From contig NC_092582.1 in assembly GCF_037975245.1 (NCBI RefSeq), positions 14,610,077 to 14,674,076 of the forward strand: a DNA stretch of 64,000 bases, read 5' to 3'. The notes under the pieces were generated by a model. That model searched no databases. It was not told the DNA's origin and worked only from the letters and a program-made list of their open reading frames with translations. Source of the stretch: Apostichopus japonicus. Taxonomy: Eukaryota; Echinodermata; Holothuroidea; Aspidochirotida; Stichopodidae. Below, piece after piece: positions 11,943 to 22,849 of the stretch; the first letter of the stretch is position 1, and each line of letters starts with the position of its first letter. A program made the translations under genes and the position numbers.

Positions 11943-13465
11943 ATGCTTAAGTTTATTAAAGAATTCTTCTTACACCTCAGTTGTCAGTACTCTGCCCATC
12001 AACCAATATTATGCAACTATATATGCATCATCTGTCCAACTATCAGATCCAGAGGTGGTCTGTCAAATGACAAACATCGGTTTACTGTATATGATGAACT
12101 GTAGGGTGGCTTCTGGCATAACATCAAAAAATGGAGGACACATCGACAACTCCATGAGATACAGTACCAGAAGACATAGGCTGCTGCTATTCTTGAACCA
12201 TGTTTTTAAGCGTCTGTGGGAAACCCTGTAGGTTACATATATTCCACAATGCCAATTGGTCCTACTTGCAGGTAATAAATGAGCACAACCTCGGGGGTTT
12301 AACCGCTTTCTCTCATTTGTTCTTCTTGCTTAGTCTCTTTATTGTTCTTTCCCTCCAATTATTCTTTGGCTTTGTAAAGGGAGACTGTAAATCAAAGCCC
12401 TGGTTCGTCGGTCCTCCTCCACCTCATTAATCCGTCCACCTCCACCCCAAAAATTTCATTTATATTGTGTGGAAGTAAGCTCAAACCCAAACATTGATGG
12501 GCTATTGCCTATATTGATAAATGCCGATGTATGTCACTACATTCATAAAGCCAGTAAAAGACATGCGTTTAATAGCAACGTTTCCAGAATGTGAATTACA
12601 GTAGGGTTTTGTACAATAAGACGCTGATTTATTTAATAGATTTTACTAAAATTACTCCAAATGCCGGACATTTACCATATGATGTACTGTATGAGTCCTG
12701 TGAGAGGTCATGTCAGATGGAGGACAGTGCACTGGATTGTCAGGCTGTTTGATATTATGCCTGAAGTCAGGCCACCCTATATGAACTATCTGTACCCCTG
12801 TATCACTTAGTAGAGTATAATAAAATATCTACTCCATGCAACATATTGTATAATTTGCACTATTGCCATGTGTAAAGAAAATGTTTGTAAATTATGTGAA
12901 GGTTTGAGAGCTAGCTAGGTTCGTTCACACATCTTTCTGGAAAGTGTTTTATGGTTTACAGTAACACACTTACTTGTAAATCTCAATTTGAAATGTGACA
13001 AATTTGTATTTATTATGTACTGTAGGTGTAAAACTCAAGTGGCTTCACCATTTGCAGACTACATCATTCTTTCAGAACATACAGTTTCACATGCCTTTTG
13101 CATCTAATAATCTACCCACTCATGTATCAAGTTATTTATAGATGCTTTCAAATTTAACTGGTGGTACACTGATGTCTATCTTACATACTGTAGAGTTCTA
13201 GGTGGAAATTTCCTCAAATTTCCCCTCAGTTCAAGGCAGCATAACTTGCATGGTACTTAACAGCATATAATTTTGGCTGACATTTCAAGTCATGTTCATC
13301 AGTTCTTCTGTCATACAGTGTGTCATTGGATGTTTTTATTAGAATTAACTCATGGAAAATTTTCATCACAGGTCTGCCTTGTGAGATAGTACGACCTCCA
13401 TGAAGTCAAAATGGCAATTGCTACTTTCCTTAAAAAATGAAGTAGCTGTAGCAGACATAAATCTG
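11943..13465. other. Non-coding interval, no recognised feature
   Basis: The frame overlapping the SINE and running to 12231 mixes repeat and unique DNA and shows no domain. Nothing else is supported apart from short homopolymer runs. Confidence 0.5.
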
Positions 13466-13469
13466 CTCT

Positions 13470-13640
13470 GGGAAAGGGAATAATGTATTATATGTATATG
13501 GGAATAATGTATTATATACAGAGGGAATAATGTATTATAGGGAATAATGTATAGGGAATAATGGGAAATGGGAAATGGGAATAATGGGAAAAAAGGGAAT
13601 AGGGAATAATGAATAGGGAATAATGTATTATATACAGAGC
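13470..13640. repeat. Irregular GGGAATAATGTATTATA tandem repeat
   Basis: Multiple imperfect copies of GGGAATAATG with or without TATTATAT. Unit length varies from about 10 to 25 bp. Confidence 0.8.
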
Positions 13641-14215
13641 TCTTAATTAGCATGGAGACAAAAAGCCAATTGGATATTTATCAAAAGACACAATTTAATT
13701 TCCAGACACATTTTCCTCCCAGAAATTAAACAAAAAATGTTGAATATGTAGTGAATAAACTAAAACTACTACAAATTAAATAATTAGTGCGAAATGGTAT
13801 GTACCCAAATATGTCATTCCTCAGATAATGTTAGAAATACATAACTAATTAAAAAAGAACTTTAGTATTATACATAATGTGTGCAGATTATACAGAGTTA
13901 TACAGTTATACAGTGTGCCCAAAAAAAAATGGTGGTGTCCAAAACAAAATGAAATACCGCCACCACTTTTGTATTAAATAAAACTGTATTTACTGGCAGC
14001 TAAAATTGAAACTAGAAATTGCTTGAAAGGAGAGTCCAGTTGAAAGAAGAACATGTACTTACCATCATGGTGATGTGTAAGTTAAATTCCTTTTATATCA
14101 CATTTTTGATATGCTGATAATTGAAAATGTCACAGATGGTACCATAAGTGCATGAACAGCAAACAATCATTAGTTTATACAGAAGTTGCACGCTAGCGTG
14201 AAAGTTAAAACAAAA

Positions 14216-14271
14216 TAAAGAAAACAAAATATTTTGCTGTCAGCTGACAGCAAAATATTTTGTTTTCTTTA
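14216..14271. repeat. Perfect 56-bp palindrome
   Basis: The sequence is centred on TGTCAGCTGACA at 14243/14244. Arms of 28 bp match exactly with no spacer, and weaker complementarity extends to about 14200 and 14287. It could form a cruciform, or be the core of a palindromic MITE. Confidence 0.9.
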
Positions 14272-14489
14272 CATTGTTTTCACTTTATTGATTTGATCTT
14301 AGATTGGATAGGGTCCCAACTTTGCATTAGGGGATGTGAAGTTAACCAGGAAAATGTCAAAATAGAATTTCTGGAGTTAAAACAATAACCCAAATGACAG
14401 TAGTGCATTCATTCGTTTAATGTATCTCAATTTGAAGAATTTGAAAATATGTTGTAAATTTTAAAGAAAAACATGAAGCAAATATTTTA

Positions 14490-14630
14490 TTGTGCATCTG
14501 TGACTTCACATCTCACCTGTTTTCTTCAAGTTCACGTTTTGGTACAAAATATCTCAACTTCAATTGTTGTTTTCTCAAAAACTATACATAGGGATTGAAT
14601 TGCATGCTAATTTCACCAGGATGGAGTAGC
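14490..14630. repeat. Dispersed repeat, second copy of the 2.43-2.62 kb element
   Basis: Same orientation as the copy in VAMP4. Shared blocks include GCATCTGTGACTTCACA, CTTCAAGTTCAC and GCTAATTTCACCAGGATG. Confidence 0.75.
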
Positions 14631-15203
14631 ATTTTGTCCTCTTTCATTAGCCATTAACAACCTGGACTATCCTTTACATTGCTAACTATGGGAGGAAATT
14701 GGCCACTGGCCTATAACCCAGCTTTGTCTTGTCAAAGACTTCATGTGCACTACTGTACCTGTGTACTGTAGGTATAGTGTACTGCTATATGTGTACACGA
14801 GGTTCTAGCCTCAGTGACCTGTCCAGCTGTTCAGTGGACTGGACATACAAGACAAAAAACAAATGAAGGAATCAATAAAAAAGAAATAGAGCAGAAGAAC
14901 ACAAATGCTCTTATAGATCTGTCCATTGCCACAGACTATAGGTACAGTATTTAACATAGCTTGTGTTTACTGAGGCAACACAACTGTAATGGTTATAGAA
15001 CAAACAGCCCTTCAGCACTGAAATGTGGAAAGAATAAGTATAGAAATCAGGATTACTTTATAGGATATACGATGAAAAAATAACAGCAGGATCGAACTGC
15101 TTGCAGAAAGCTGAAAAGAGAGGCCATCTGCTATATGACGTAACCTTTTTCTCTGAGAGGAGACTTTGTATTCCCATATATCTTTAAACAATTTCCCTTA
15201 GAT

Positions 15204-15705
15204 CAGGGTTTCCCTAACTTTATCCCCCCATGAATCCCCTGTGGATGTCAGAGTTGTCCAAGAACCCCCAACTTTTCAAGACACGATCTGAGTCATTATT
15301 ATACTATAATTTTCAAGCATGAATTTATGCTAACTTTGCTTTGTGTCAGGCAAAATGGAGGTCATCTGGAATTTCCAAAATAATAGTAATTACTTTGGCC
15401 AACCTTTCAGTTACTTTTTCAGCTCTTTATCTTCACGACGTACTGTCATGCGTACACCAAATTCACCAAAGTCATGGGGCCTGTGTTTAATAATTCAGTG
15501 ATTTATCATATCACATATGCATATGGAACGTGAAAAGAGTTTCTCAATAGGTACGACTTTCGTACATTACTAAATTATATGATATATCTGATTATAGTTC
15601 AACAAAAAGTACTCTAGTTTTTACTTTCAGAAATGTCTCACGAACCCCATGGGATGGACTCACGCACCTCCTGGGGATTCATGCACCCCAGTTAGGGAAC
15701 CCCTG
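15204..15705. mobile_element. hAT-type MITE with perfect 8-bp target duplication
   Basis: The 502-bp element begins CAGGGTTTCCCTAAC and ends GTTAGGGAACCCCTG, so its 15-bp terminal inverted repeats differ at one base. It is flanked on both sides by CCTTAGAT (15196-15203 and 15706-15713). An 8-bp duplication with CAGGG-type termini is characteristic of hAT-superfamily elements. There is no transposase frame, so it is non-autonomous. Confidence 0.88.
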
Positions 15706-16217
15706 CCTTAGATCCTTCACCCTTCCCCTTATCCCCCTCCCCTTAGAGGAATGAATTTGTCACCCAACACCGGAAAGTAGATTCCTTGCTTTTGACTTCA
15801 ACCTCCTTAACTCCTCTTTATCAATTATACCAAATCAGCCAGACCTAAAGTAATGTAAATTCAGACATATTGTCTCCATTGGGAGCCAGTGGGTGAGTTG
15901 GGGGGCGGGGGGTTGAGCGGGAGCCATTAGCGATGGTATAGATGTCCCAGTCCACTGTCCGTACGGTACACGATGCCATGCAATGTAATGACCTATGCTT
16001 GCTTATATGATATTGACATTAACATGTTGAATGCGCGCTTCGCGCGAGAAAAATTTTGGTTTTATTTTTCGGGCAAGTCGTTACAGCCCCCAAATCCAAT
16101 TGGGCTCCTACGACTTTGACTACACACATACACAGTTTTGAGGCTGTTCATTTTTGAACATGCATTTTCATGCTCACTGATATTATGTGATGTCTGCTCT
16201 TTGCTTTACAAATTCGA

Positions 16218-16405
16218 ACAGGCGTGTAGCGAGTAATTTGCCAACGGAAGGGCGAAGCCTGTAGGCAAACTATCTATGCGAAGCGCCACCATGGGTTGGC
16301 GCGAAGCATACAAGAAAATTTTGGCCGAAAAAGCCTCCTAGATCGCTGGAAATGACACTTCCCAGGATACCCCCCCTCCCTTAGCAGAATACTGGCCACA
16401 CCACT
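16218..16405. mobile_element. Degenerate hAT-like fragment related to the 28.3-kb MITE
   Basis: It shares GCGAAGCGCCACCATGGGTTGG-like and CCTAGATCGC-GAAATGAC blocks with 28350-28440, and ends in a CCACTGG terminus. The left end is eroded (CAGGCGTGTAGCGAG) and no clean target duplication was found. Just upstream (16030-16110), a GCGCGCTTCGCGCG hairpin and a TTTTTCGGGCAAGTCGTTACAG block resemble 425-480, suggesting another dispersed repeat. Confidence 0.55.
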
Positions 16406-16545
16406 GGCTATAATTCCTATTTTCCCCCTTTAAATCCTGTTTTACCCACTCTCTCAAACAATACCACTGACCTACCCTTTTAAACTTTCTCCCCTCTACC
16501 TGAGCAGACCTGAAGTATGGAACGCAAAAGGGAAACCGTATTTCG

Positions 16546-16840
16546 TTGCCTAAACTAAGTTTGTTTCGTTGCCTAAACTAAGTTTGTTGCTGTCTAAACT
16601 AAAGCTGTTGTTGCTAGTTTACCATGTTGCTGTTGTTCGTTGATGTCTAAACTTACGTTGATGTCTAAAGTCACGTTGACGACTAAACGCACCTTAATGT
16701 CTAAACTCACGTTGATTTATAAACCTTACGGTTGATGTCTAAACTCACGTTGATGTCTAAAACTTTCGTTGCTAAGTTAACTTACGGTTGATGTCTAAAC
16801 TCACGTTGATGTCTACACTTTCGTTGCTGTCTAAAGTTCC
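16546..16840. repeat. 17-18-bp tandem repeats inside the left inverted repeat
   Basis: About a dozen variants of CGTTGATGTCTAAACTCA, including GTTGCCTAAACTAAGTTT. They appear in the reverse orientation at 19040-19185. Confidence 0.85.
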
Positions 16841-18764
16841 GTTGTGAACATATTGTGAACGAACATCATTCTTTCTTTTCAAAAAAATTATAACAATCAA
16901 CCGCAAGTTGCTTCCGTGCAGTGCTAACAACATATCTATTACAGAGATTTTCATGCTAAATACAGCCAATGATGTTTTCTCAAATTTCCCGAGATTTGTT
17001 TGGTTAATAGTCCCTTACCCATTGTCTGCAAACATGCTTGCATCTTCAGTGCTCAATGAACGCAAAGTATGATGGTTTAACTATGGAACGCGAAAAGGGG
17101 GGGGGTAATCATTAATGTCATGCCGGATTTGTAGCAACAGCCATGTAAATATCCTTAACAACCTGATTTGTCGAACAAAATCACGTTGTTAACGATATTT
17201 GCATGATAGTTGATACAACTCCGAGGACGTTATTTACATTTATATTGTTAATGTCATATTTGAATAATTGTTTTATCACAGAAAGTTAGGAGTTGAGACA
17301 ATCTATGAATTTTGCGGGAAGCTACCACAACATCTCTGATACTGAAAAGGACTTTAAATCTCACAGTATGTTATGTTCTCTCCCTTTTGAGAGTTGATAA
17401 TGTAAAATGTGCATTTATACCACAGTTATTTCTTCGTTGCAAACTTGCGTAAAGTTTTGCGGTCCCTTTGACCACGTGCTTCAAGTCATGATTCTGGTGC
17501 AACACTAATTCGTGTGCATAAACTACTGCAGTCAAACATCGTCAAAAGTAGTCATTGAAGTTTCGACATTGCGTAAAAATGTTATTTAAATACTATAATT
17601 TTCGTGGAGTTGGTTGTTTCCAAATACTGAAAAGCATCCAGGGTAAATGTTGGATCAGTTGCTCTATGGTTGGATGTAGTCTGCGCTTCGTGAGTAACAA
17701 GAGGGGCACAGTATTGAAGTACGTAGGCAATATGACTCACAGAACTAGTTTACTAAACCCACCAAGCAAGTTCATTCGTAACACCAATCCAGTTCGGAGT
17801 TTCGATTTGCGAAAGGGATTGTGTTGTAAATGGAATATACACAAACCTCGCTCAGCATCGTTAAGAATTTTAGACCAAAAAACCCGCTAACATGTTATGC
17901 AAGAAACGAATCATCCAAGATACACTCAAATTTTGACCAGGCTATGTGTTGTAGGTAAGGTGATATGATCTTTTCTCCACAAATTTTCAGGATATGCGCA
18001 TGTGCAGTTGAAACTCCGAAGTTTGAACAGGCCTAATACAAATTGCGTGGAATTTAGCGAGATATGCACACTACATTTGCGGGAATATTTGAAGAGTTGG
18101 GGTAGCTGGTGAAATCGCTGCAGGTCAAAGCATCGAGGTACTGTATACTGAGTTGGAGAGGAGGAAAGAGTGGCAGGGCAGGCGAAATGAAGGTCGGACG
18201 GCCGCCCTTGTAAAACAGCGAAGCTAGGGCACTGGATGGCATCCGCCATATATATTGTGTAGAGCATTCACAAAGTACAGGCAGTGATAAGATCGCATCT
18301 TCTCAACTATAAACACTAGTAAAAGTATAGGTCATATAATAAATGCAATTGGTGTTCGATCAGGACGAAAACATTTGTCTTTAGTAATATTACTGTCATT
18401 CGTTTTACTTGATTGCCGACATTCACAACATATCCAGACATCATGTAATGGTTCAATAATTCAATTTTAAGTACAGTATTTTATGCTGGCATTTTGTCTC
18501 GACACTCATTTTACTTGATTACCGACATTCCCAGATTATCTCTACACATTGTTGGAGGGGCTCAATGAAATCAGTTTAAAAGTGCAGTATTTTTATGCTG
18601 GTATTTTGTCTAGACACTCGACGTTGTACTTGATTTCCGACAATCACAGCGTATATGCAAAGCCTATAACATTTTAAAAGTTGTTTACTGTGCAGCCTCC
18701 TATTCGTATGAGTTGTACTAACGCACATGTTATCTGATAGGCTGGCTGTGGGAGATACGGTAGC

Positions 18765-18848
18765 TTATAAAACAAGGTTTCCACAAGTTTGTGTTTGGTG
18801 ACTCCAAATGGACTTGGACCTCCAAGACCCCTATTGTTTTTGGTGCAG
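18765..18848. repeat. Fragment of the repeat family duplicated at 62.3-62.7 kb
   Basis: It shares ACAAGGTTTCCACAA, a GGTGACNCCAAATG block, GACCTCCA and CTATTGTTTTTGG-like blocks with the later copies. The last block is complementary-like rather than identical, so the relationship is partial. Confidence 0.4.
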
Positions 18849-19599
18849 GTGTGTATAGCCACGTACAGTAGACTGACCTGTGTTTATTTAATGTATCAAA
18901 ATGGTGGTTCGGGCCATTTCTATAGTAACAGCTAGTTCTGCTTATACTAACACCTTTCTAGTGTACTGAAGTCATCGAAACCTCAATGCATTTTGCATTC
19001 TGGTTTACATTACGCGGTCGAGCAATTTTGAACAGCGCCGATAGCAACAACGTAAGTTAAGACAACGACTTATATTTAGACAACGGAAGTTAAAATAACA
19101 ACGTGAGTTTGAGCAACAACGTGGTAAAACAGCAGCAACAACTTTAGTTTAGACTGCAACAAACTTAGTTTAGACAACGAAATATGGTTGCCCTTTTCGT
19201 GTTCCATACTGAAGCACTCCTTGCCAAAATTTTGGCTGGCTGCCTACATACCTCAGGCTCAAAGACTTCTAAGAATCGGCAAGTGCTGATTGGCTATAGG
19301 GCTCTCATGCTTACAGTTCAACAGTTAATAACAACTCCCAGTCCTGCTTTAATTCCACTAACAGCCTCTGCAGAGCTTAACCACAAATGTAAACAAACAC
19401 TGCAGGGACTGGGAGACAAATTAAAGGAGCTTTGGCAAAAGGTGAAGGCTCAGATTTGATTAAACAATGGGGATTAGTTGTAATTAATTAACTTTTGACC
19501 AAAAATTATTAGGCATCATCTTATTCATACACAATCCAACAATCATCAGTTCAACTTTGAATATGATCCATCAAAATCTTGAGGAGATTGAGATATATT

Positions 19600-20083
19600 T
19601 GAAAATATTACAAAGAATGACCCCTTATGACCCCCTAAATGACATTTGACCTCAATTTTCCGAACACCCCTCATAACCCTCATCCCGAGGAACGTTGTGA
19701 CCAAGTTTCATTATAACTGGCCATACACTGTACGAACAGGAGCAATTTTAAAATATAGGGCGGCGGCCCGGGCCACAAAAGACCTGAAGGTAAAACTTCC
19801 ATAGTACTATCGTGACAAACCCTCAACATTGTACCATGGAATCTGTAGGAGAAGAAGCATTTTGCGTATTTCCACAAAATGGCCCATTACGGCCCACAGG
19901 TGACCATTGACCCTAAATTTCGGACCATCTCTGATGGCCCTATACCCAATGGTCCTTGTGTCCAAGTTTCATGAAATTCCATTAAGTACTGTGTGAGTGG
20001 GAGCGGTTTTCCAATTGTTGACGGATAGAGTGATAGATGCCGCACTGTAACAATAGCTCACACCAGCATGCTGGTATGAGCTA
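19600..20083. repeat. Dispersed GACC-rich repeat ending in a palindrome
   Basis: Two internal versions of a block containing GACC..., CCAAGTTTCAT and ACTGTACGAAC/ACTGTGTGAGTGGGAGC occur, separated by about 250 bp. The end is a 30-bp near-palindrome at 20054-20083 (TAGCTCACACCAGCA then its complement with one mismatch). Similar GACCCC/AAATGACC-rich text recurs at 62.3-62.7 kb. Confidence 0.5.
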
Positions 20084-20199
20084 AAAATGGAGTTGTCGGT
20101 GTAAGGGTTAGGGTGAGGCGCACGTCCCCTCTGTAATCTTCGATCTGTCACTGGCTACCCTGTGTATATAATAGGGATCAGCGCTGTAATTATGACTGT

Positions 20200-20362
20200 T
20201 CCTCTTTCTCTTCCCAAGGTCTTAGCGTTTATCTTCTACTTCCTCCTTTTCCCCTTTTTCTCTCTTTCTTCTTTTTCTTTTCCATTCCTTCCTCTCCTCC
20301 TTTTCTTTTTTCTCCCTCTTTTCCCCTTTTTTCTTCTCTTTTTTTCTCTCCTCTTTTCCTTA
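20200..20362. repeat. Polypyrimidine tract
   Basis: About 160 bases of almost unbroken C and T on the plus strand, in irregular TTTTC/CCTTTT runs. The open frame across it is a composition artefact. Confidence 0.85.
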
Positions 20363-20883
20363 CCCGGGGGATACGCGCCTGGTAACTTTTATTTTACTAT
20401 ATTGAACCAAGCAGACCAGTATTTTTTAACCTTTCTGTACGAAGCAAGGCCGGAGGATATTTGTGTGGTAAACAGCAATCAGACCCTTTGGTGTCTGAGT
20501 CGAAGAGTCTATGTTTTCAATTGAATCTGTTAAATTAAGTTTTCATATTGTGTCAGATTTTCTGCACTAGAAATTATAGTTTGTGTCTTCACTTCCATAG
20601 ATGAAGCAATTGGTATAATTACTAAACAGTACACTGTACATAGACCAAATTGTTATTCGAACAACCATTTTTTTTATTCTTTTTTTTTCTATGATGTTTT
20701 GAGGTCATTTTTTTATCCAGTGAAAAGCTGGCTAGATGAATTTAAACGTATGATTCGGTTGACAGACTTTGATAAAATGCAATTTAACAGTTAGAGGCAA
20801 TGCCTTAATTCAGACAATTGATGCAAAGTACTAAAATCATAAAAAGCAGAAAGATATTCGACAGGCAACCATTGAAGGTGGTA

Positions 20884-21363
20884 TCAAATGGCTTTCATGT
20901 GTTCTCTATTAAGAGATGAGCTACTTATTAGCCTAGCCGCAGAAATTTGAATCAAATTTTGAAGACTGTGAACAAACGATATGCTTACACTGATTAAAAT
21001 AGAATTTGCATAATCAATTCTCAGATATGACAAGAGCCTGAATAAGCCTTCTAGTGGCATCCTTGTCAGGCAAATGACAATTTGAGCAATCGAGCAAAGA
21101 TGATGCATGTGCACTTTGACTTTTAGACATCACAAACTTTTTCTACTGACAAACCCGAATCGAATATTACACCTAGATCTTTTACCTTGGAAGAATGACA
21201 TCATTTGACATTTTATGATATGGATGGCATTTTCCTGATATTGCACTTAAAAGGAACTTGTTTTTTATTGTCATTTATCGTCATTTGATTTTAAGAAATT
21301 CACTATCATCCAGCGTTTAATGTCTCTGATGCAGGCCTCTAGAGTTGGAATCTGGTCCTGAAT
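20884..21363 (-). pseudogene. Decayed non-LTR retrotransposon reverse transcriptase (CR1/L2/Jockey-like)
   Basis: Three minus-strand segments in different frames fit the end of a non-LTR reverse transcriptase in order. The first is IPTLEACIRDIKRWM plus VNFLKSNDDK (about 21363-21250). The second is KVKDLGVIFDSGLSVEK (about 21190-21130). The third is LRIDYANSILISVS, LQNLIQISAARLI and NREHM (21050-20890). These match the WM..NFLKLN.DKTE, VK.LGV..D..L and LDYCNSLL..QR.QN.AARL signatures of the group. Frameshifts and stops show it is dead; the rest of the element was not found. Confidence 0.75.
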
Positions 21364-21399
21364 GTTAGAGCTATTAAATGCTGCAATATACCTGATATC

Positions 21400-22740
21400 T
21401 AAGATCATGCACATTGTATCATACTGTGATATATATACTGTAACTAAAAAAAATTGATTACAAAAAAAGAAGAAAATTATTATACAAGTGCAAAGATGTA
21501 TAGCAGTATTTGTATAGGAACCATAAAAACAAAAAATCAGAAGGGGAGAATATCGAGAGCCTTCTAAACTGCCACCAGGGTAAATTTTTATTGGTCAGAG
21601 ATGGCCAAAGTTCTGTTTGGACAACCAAAATCTGCTTTGGAGGTTGTAAAACGGATGACCAGAGCTAGTTGTTTACATCAAAGTCAGCTTGCATGGTAAG
21701 TAAACTACCTCCACACTGTTAAACGATAAATTGGTGTCACCAGCCCCCAAAGTTGGGAGCCTTCTATTCATCAAACCTACATCTCTCCTACAGTGTATGT
21801 ATTGGTCTTTGTTATTCTGTTGCATTCTTTGGGACAACCAAAGTTTCTGTTTGGACAACCAGAACAAAATTCCTAAAAAATTATCCGGCCCTGCTTGGAA
21901 CACTTGCGCTTATTTTTCCTCTGATGTATGGAAGTGTCAGTGTTAGTACATCCATGTCTGATACAAGTGTTAGTCAGAAAACTAATTAATCTCCCACCAA
22001 GAACGGTGGCCTTCTCTTGGCTAATTAGGCTTCTTTCCAATTTAAGTTTATATATTTGGTGACCTGATTCAGGTCAAGAAATGCAGGCCTTTCCCTTTCT
22101 GACCCCACAGTACAACAGTGATCTGGCACTGGTTACATGATGCAGTGCTTACCATGTATACACACACAGGGTCACACACACACATTGCTCTATATAATTT
22201 CTATTTGGCCTTGAACTGGTAGAGTAGAGGCTTGGTAGTATTCATTGCTATGTGTTTTCAAATAGTGTTTCTTAAACCTGGAAGAATGCTTTACATTATA
22301 ACCTATTGTTAATTTCAGCTCCTTCTAGCTGTTACTAACCCATCTATATCTTTTGTGGACTCACCTTGAATTATCTTTCTGTATGGAGAATGGACTGTTC
22401 CATTATTATAGGGAGATTCGGAGTCAATTCCTATCATACACAGTGTTACGAGTCATTCTTGTAGATCTAGAGCTCTAGCAGTCACTGCAATCGTTTGAGA
22501 TATATACACAGTTGTAGGAAAGTGGTTATAGAACAGGCAGGTGGGTTTAAAAGAAGGACATTTTGGGAGATATGGCTATTAACTGGTCAATGAATAGTGT
22601 TACATAAGCATACAGCAGTGGCTTATCTTGAAAGAGTTCAGTTGTTTTCTTGAGTCCAGACATTTTCGACAGATCTAGAAGTTAAGTTTCTCTGTGGTGT
22701 CTGTAGTTGATGTCTGTGTCGTTGCTGTGTATTTAGTGAT
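21400..22740. other. Non-coding interval, minor repeats
   Basis: TTCTGTTTGGACAACCA appears at about 21612 and 21846, and a CA-rich patch lies near 22160. No gene is recognised. Confidence 0.5.
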
Positions 22741-22759
22741 ACATTCTTCTTCTTCTTCA

Positions 22760-22845
22760 ATGATAATGTTGAAGAGAGGAGCCTCTAGATTTCTACGCAT
22801 CGAGTGGTCTCGACACCGAGCCGTTCGTCAGCAAACAAAATCCAT
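22760..22845 (+). CDS. Candidate far-upstream 5' exon of deoxyhypusine synthase
   Basis: An ATG-initiated stretch of 28 codons plus AT ends at a consensus donor (AT then GTGAGT). Spliced to the acceptor at 40151, it reads on in frame. AT plus G makes Met, followed by SSTEG and then MEKIPQ of the synthase. Two readings are possible. The exon may only supply the first two bases of a split ATG, or it may add an Arg-rich N-terminal extension (MIMLKRGASRFLRIEW...). The 17.3-kb intron makes this tentative. Confidence 0.3.
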
Positions 22846-22849
22846 GTGA

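Larger units (their letters stand above)
16516..19208. mobile_element. 2.7-kb long-inverted-repeat element with 6-bp target duplication
   Basis: The left end reads TATGGAACGCAAAAGGGAAA, and the right end is the complement of TATGGAACACGAAAAGGGCA. Both continue inward as related arrays of GTTG..GTCTAAACT repeats (left about 16516-16840, right about 19019-19208). CTGAAG flanks both ends (16510-16515 and 19209-19214). A third copy of the terminus (TATGGAACGCGAAAAGGG) lies inside at about 17083. The open frame at 17555-17890 shows no domain I can name. The structure is foldback-like; I do not assign a superfamily. Confidence 0.75.

Noticed and set aside
11836-12231. 131-codon plus-strand frame
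   Set aside because: Begins within the SINE body and runs into unique DNA without any conserved motif.
17555-17890. 111-codon frame inside the long-inverted-repeat element as a transposase or THAP-type protein
   Set aside because: A CSMVGCS string is loosely reminiscent of a zinc-binding THAP start, but the rest of the motif is absent.
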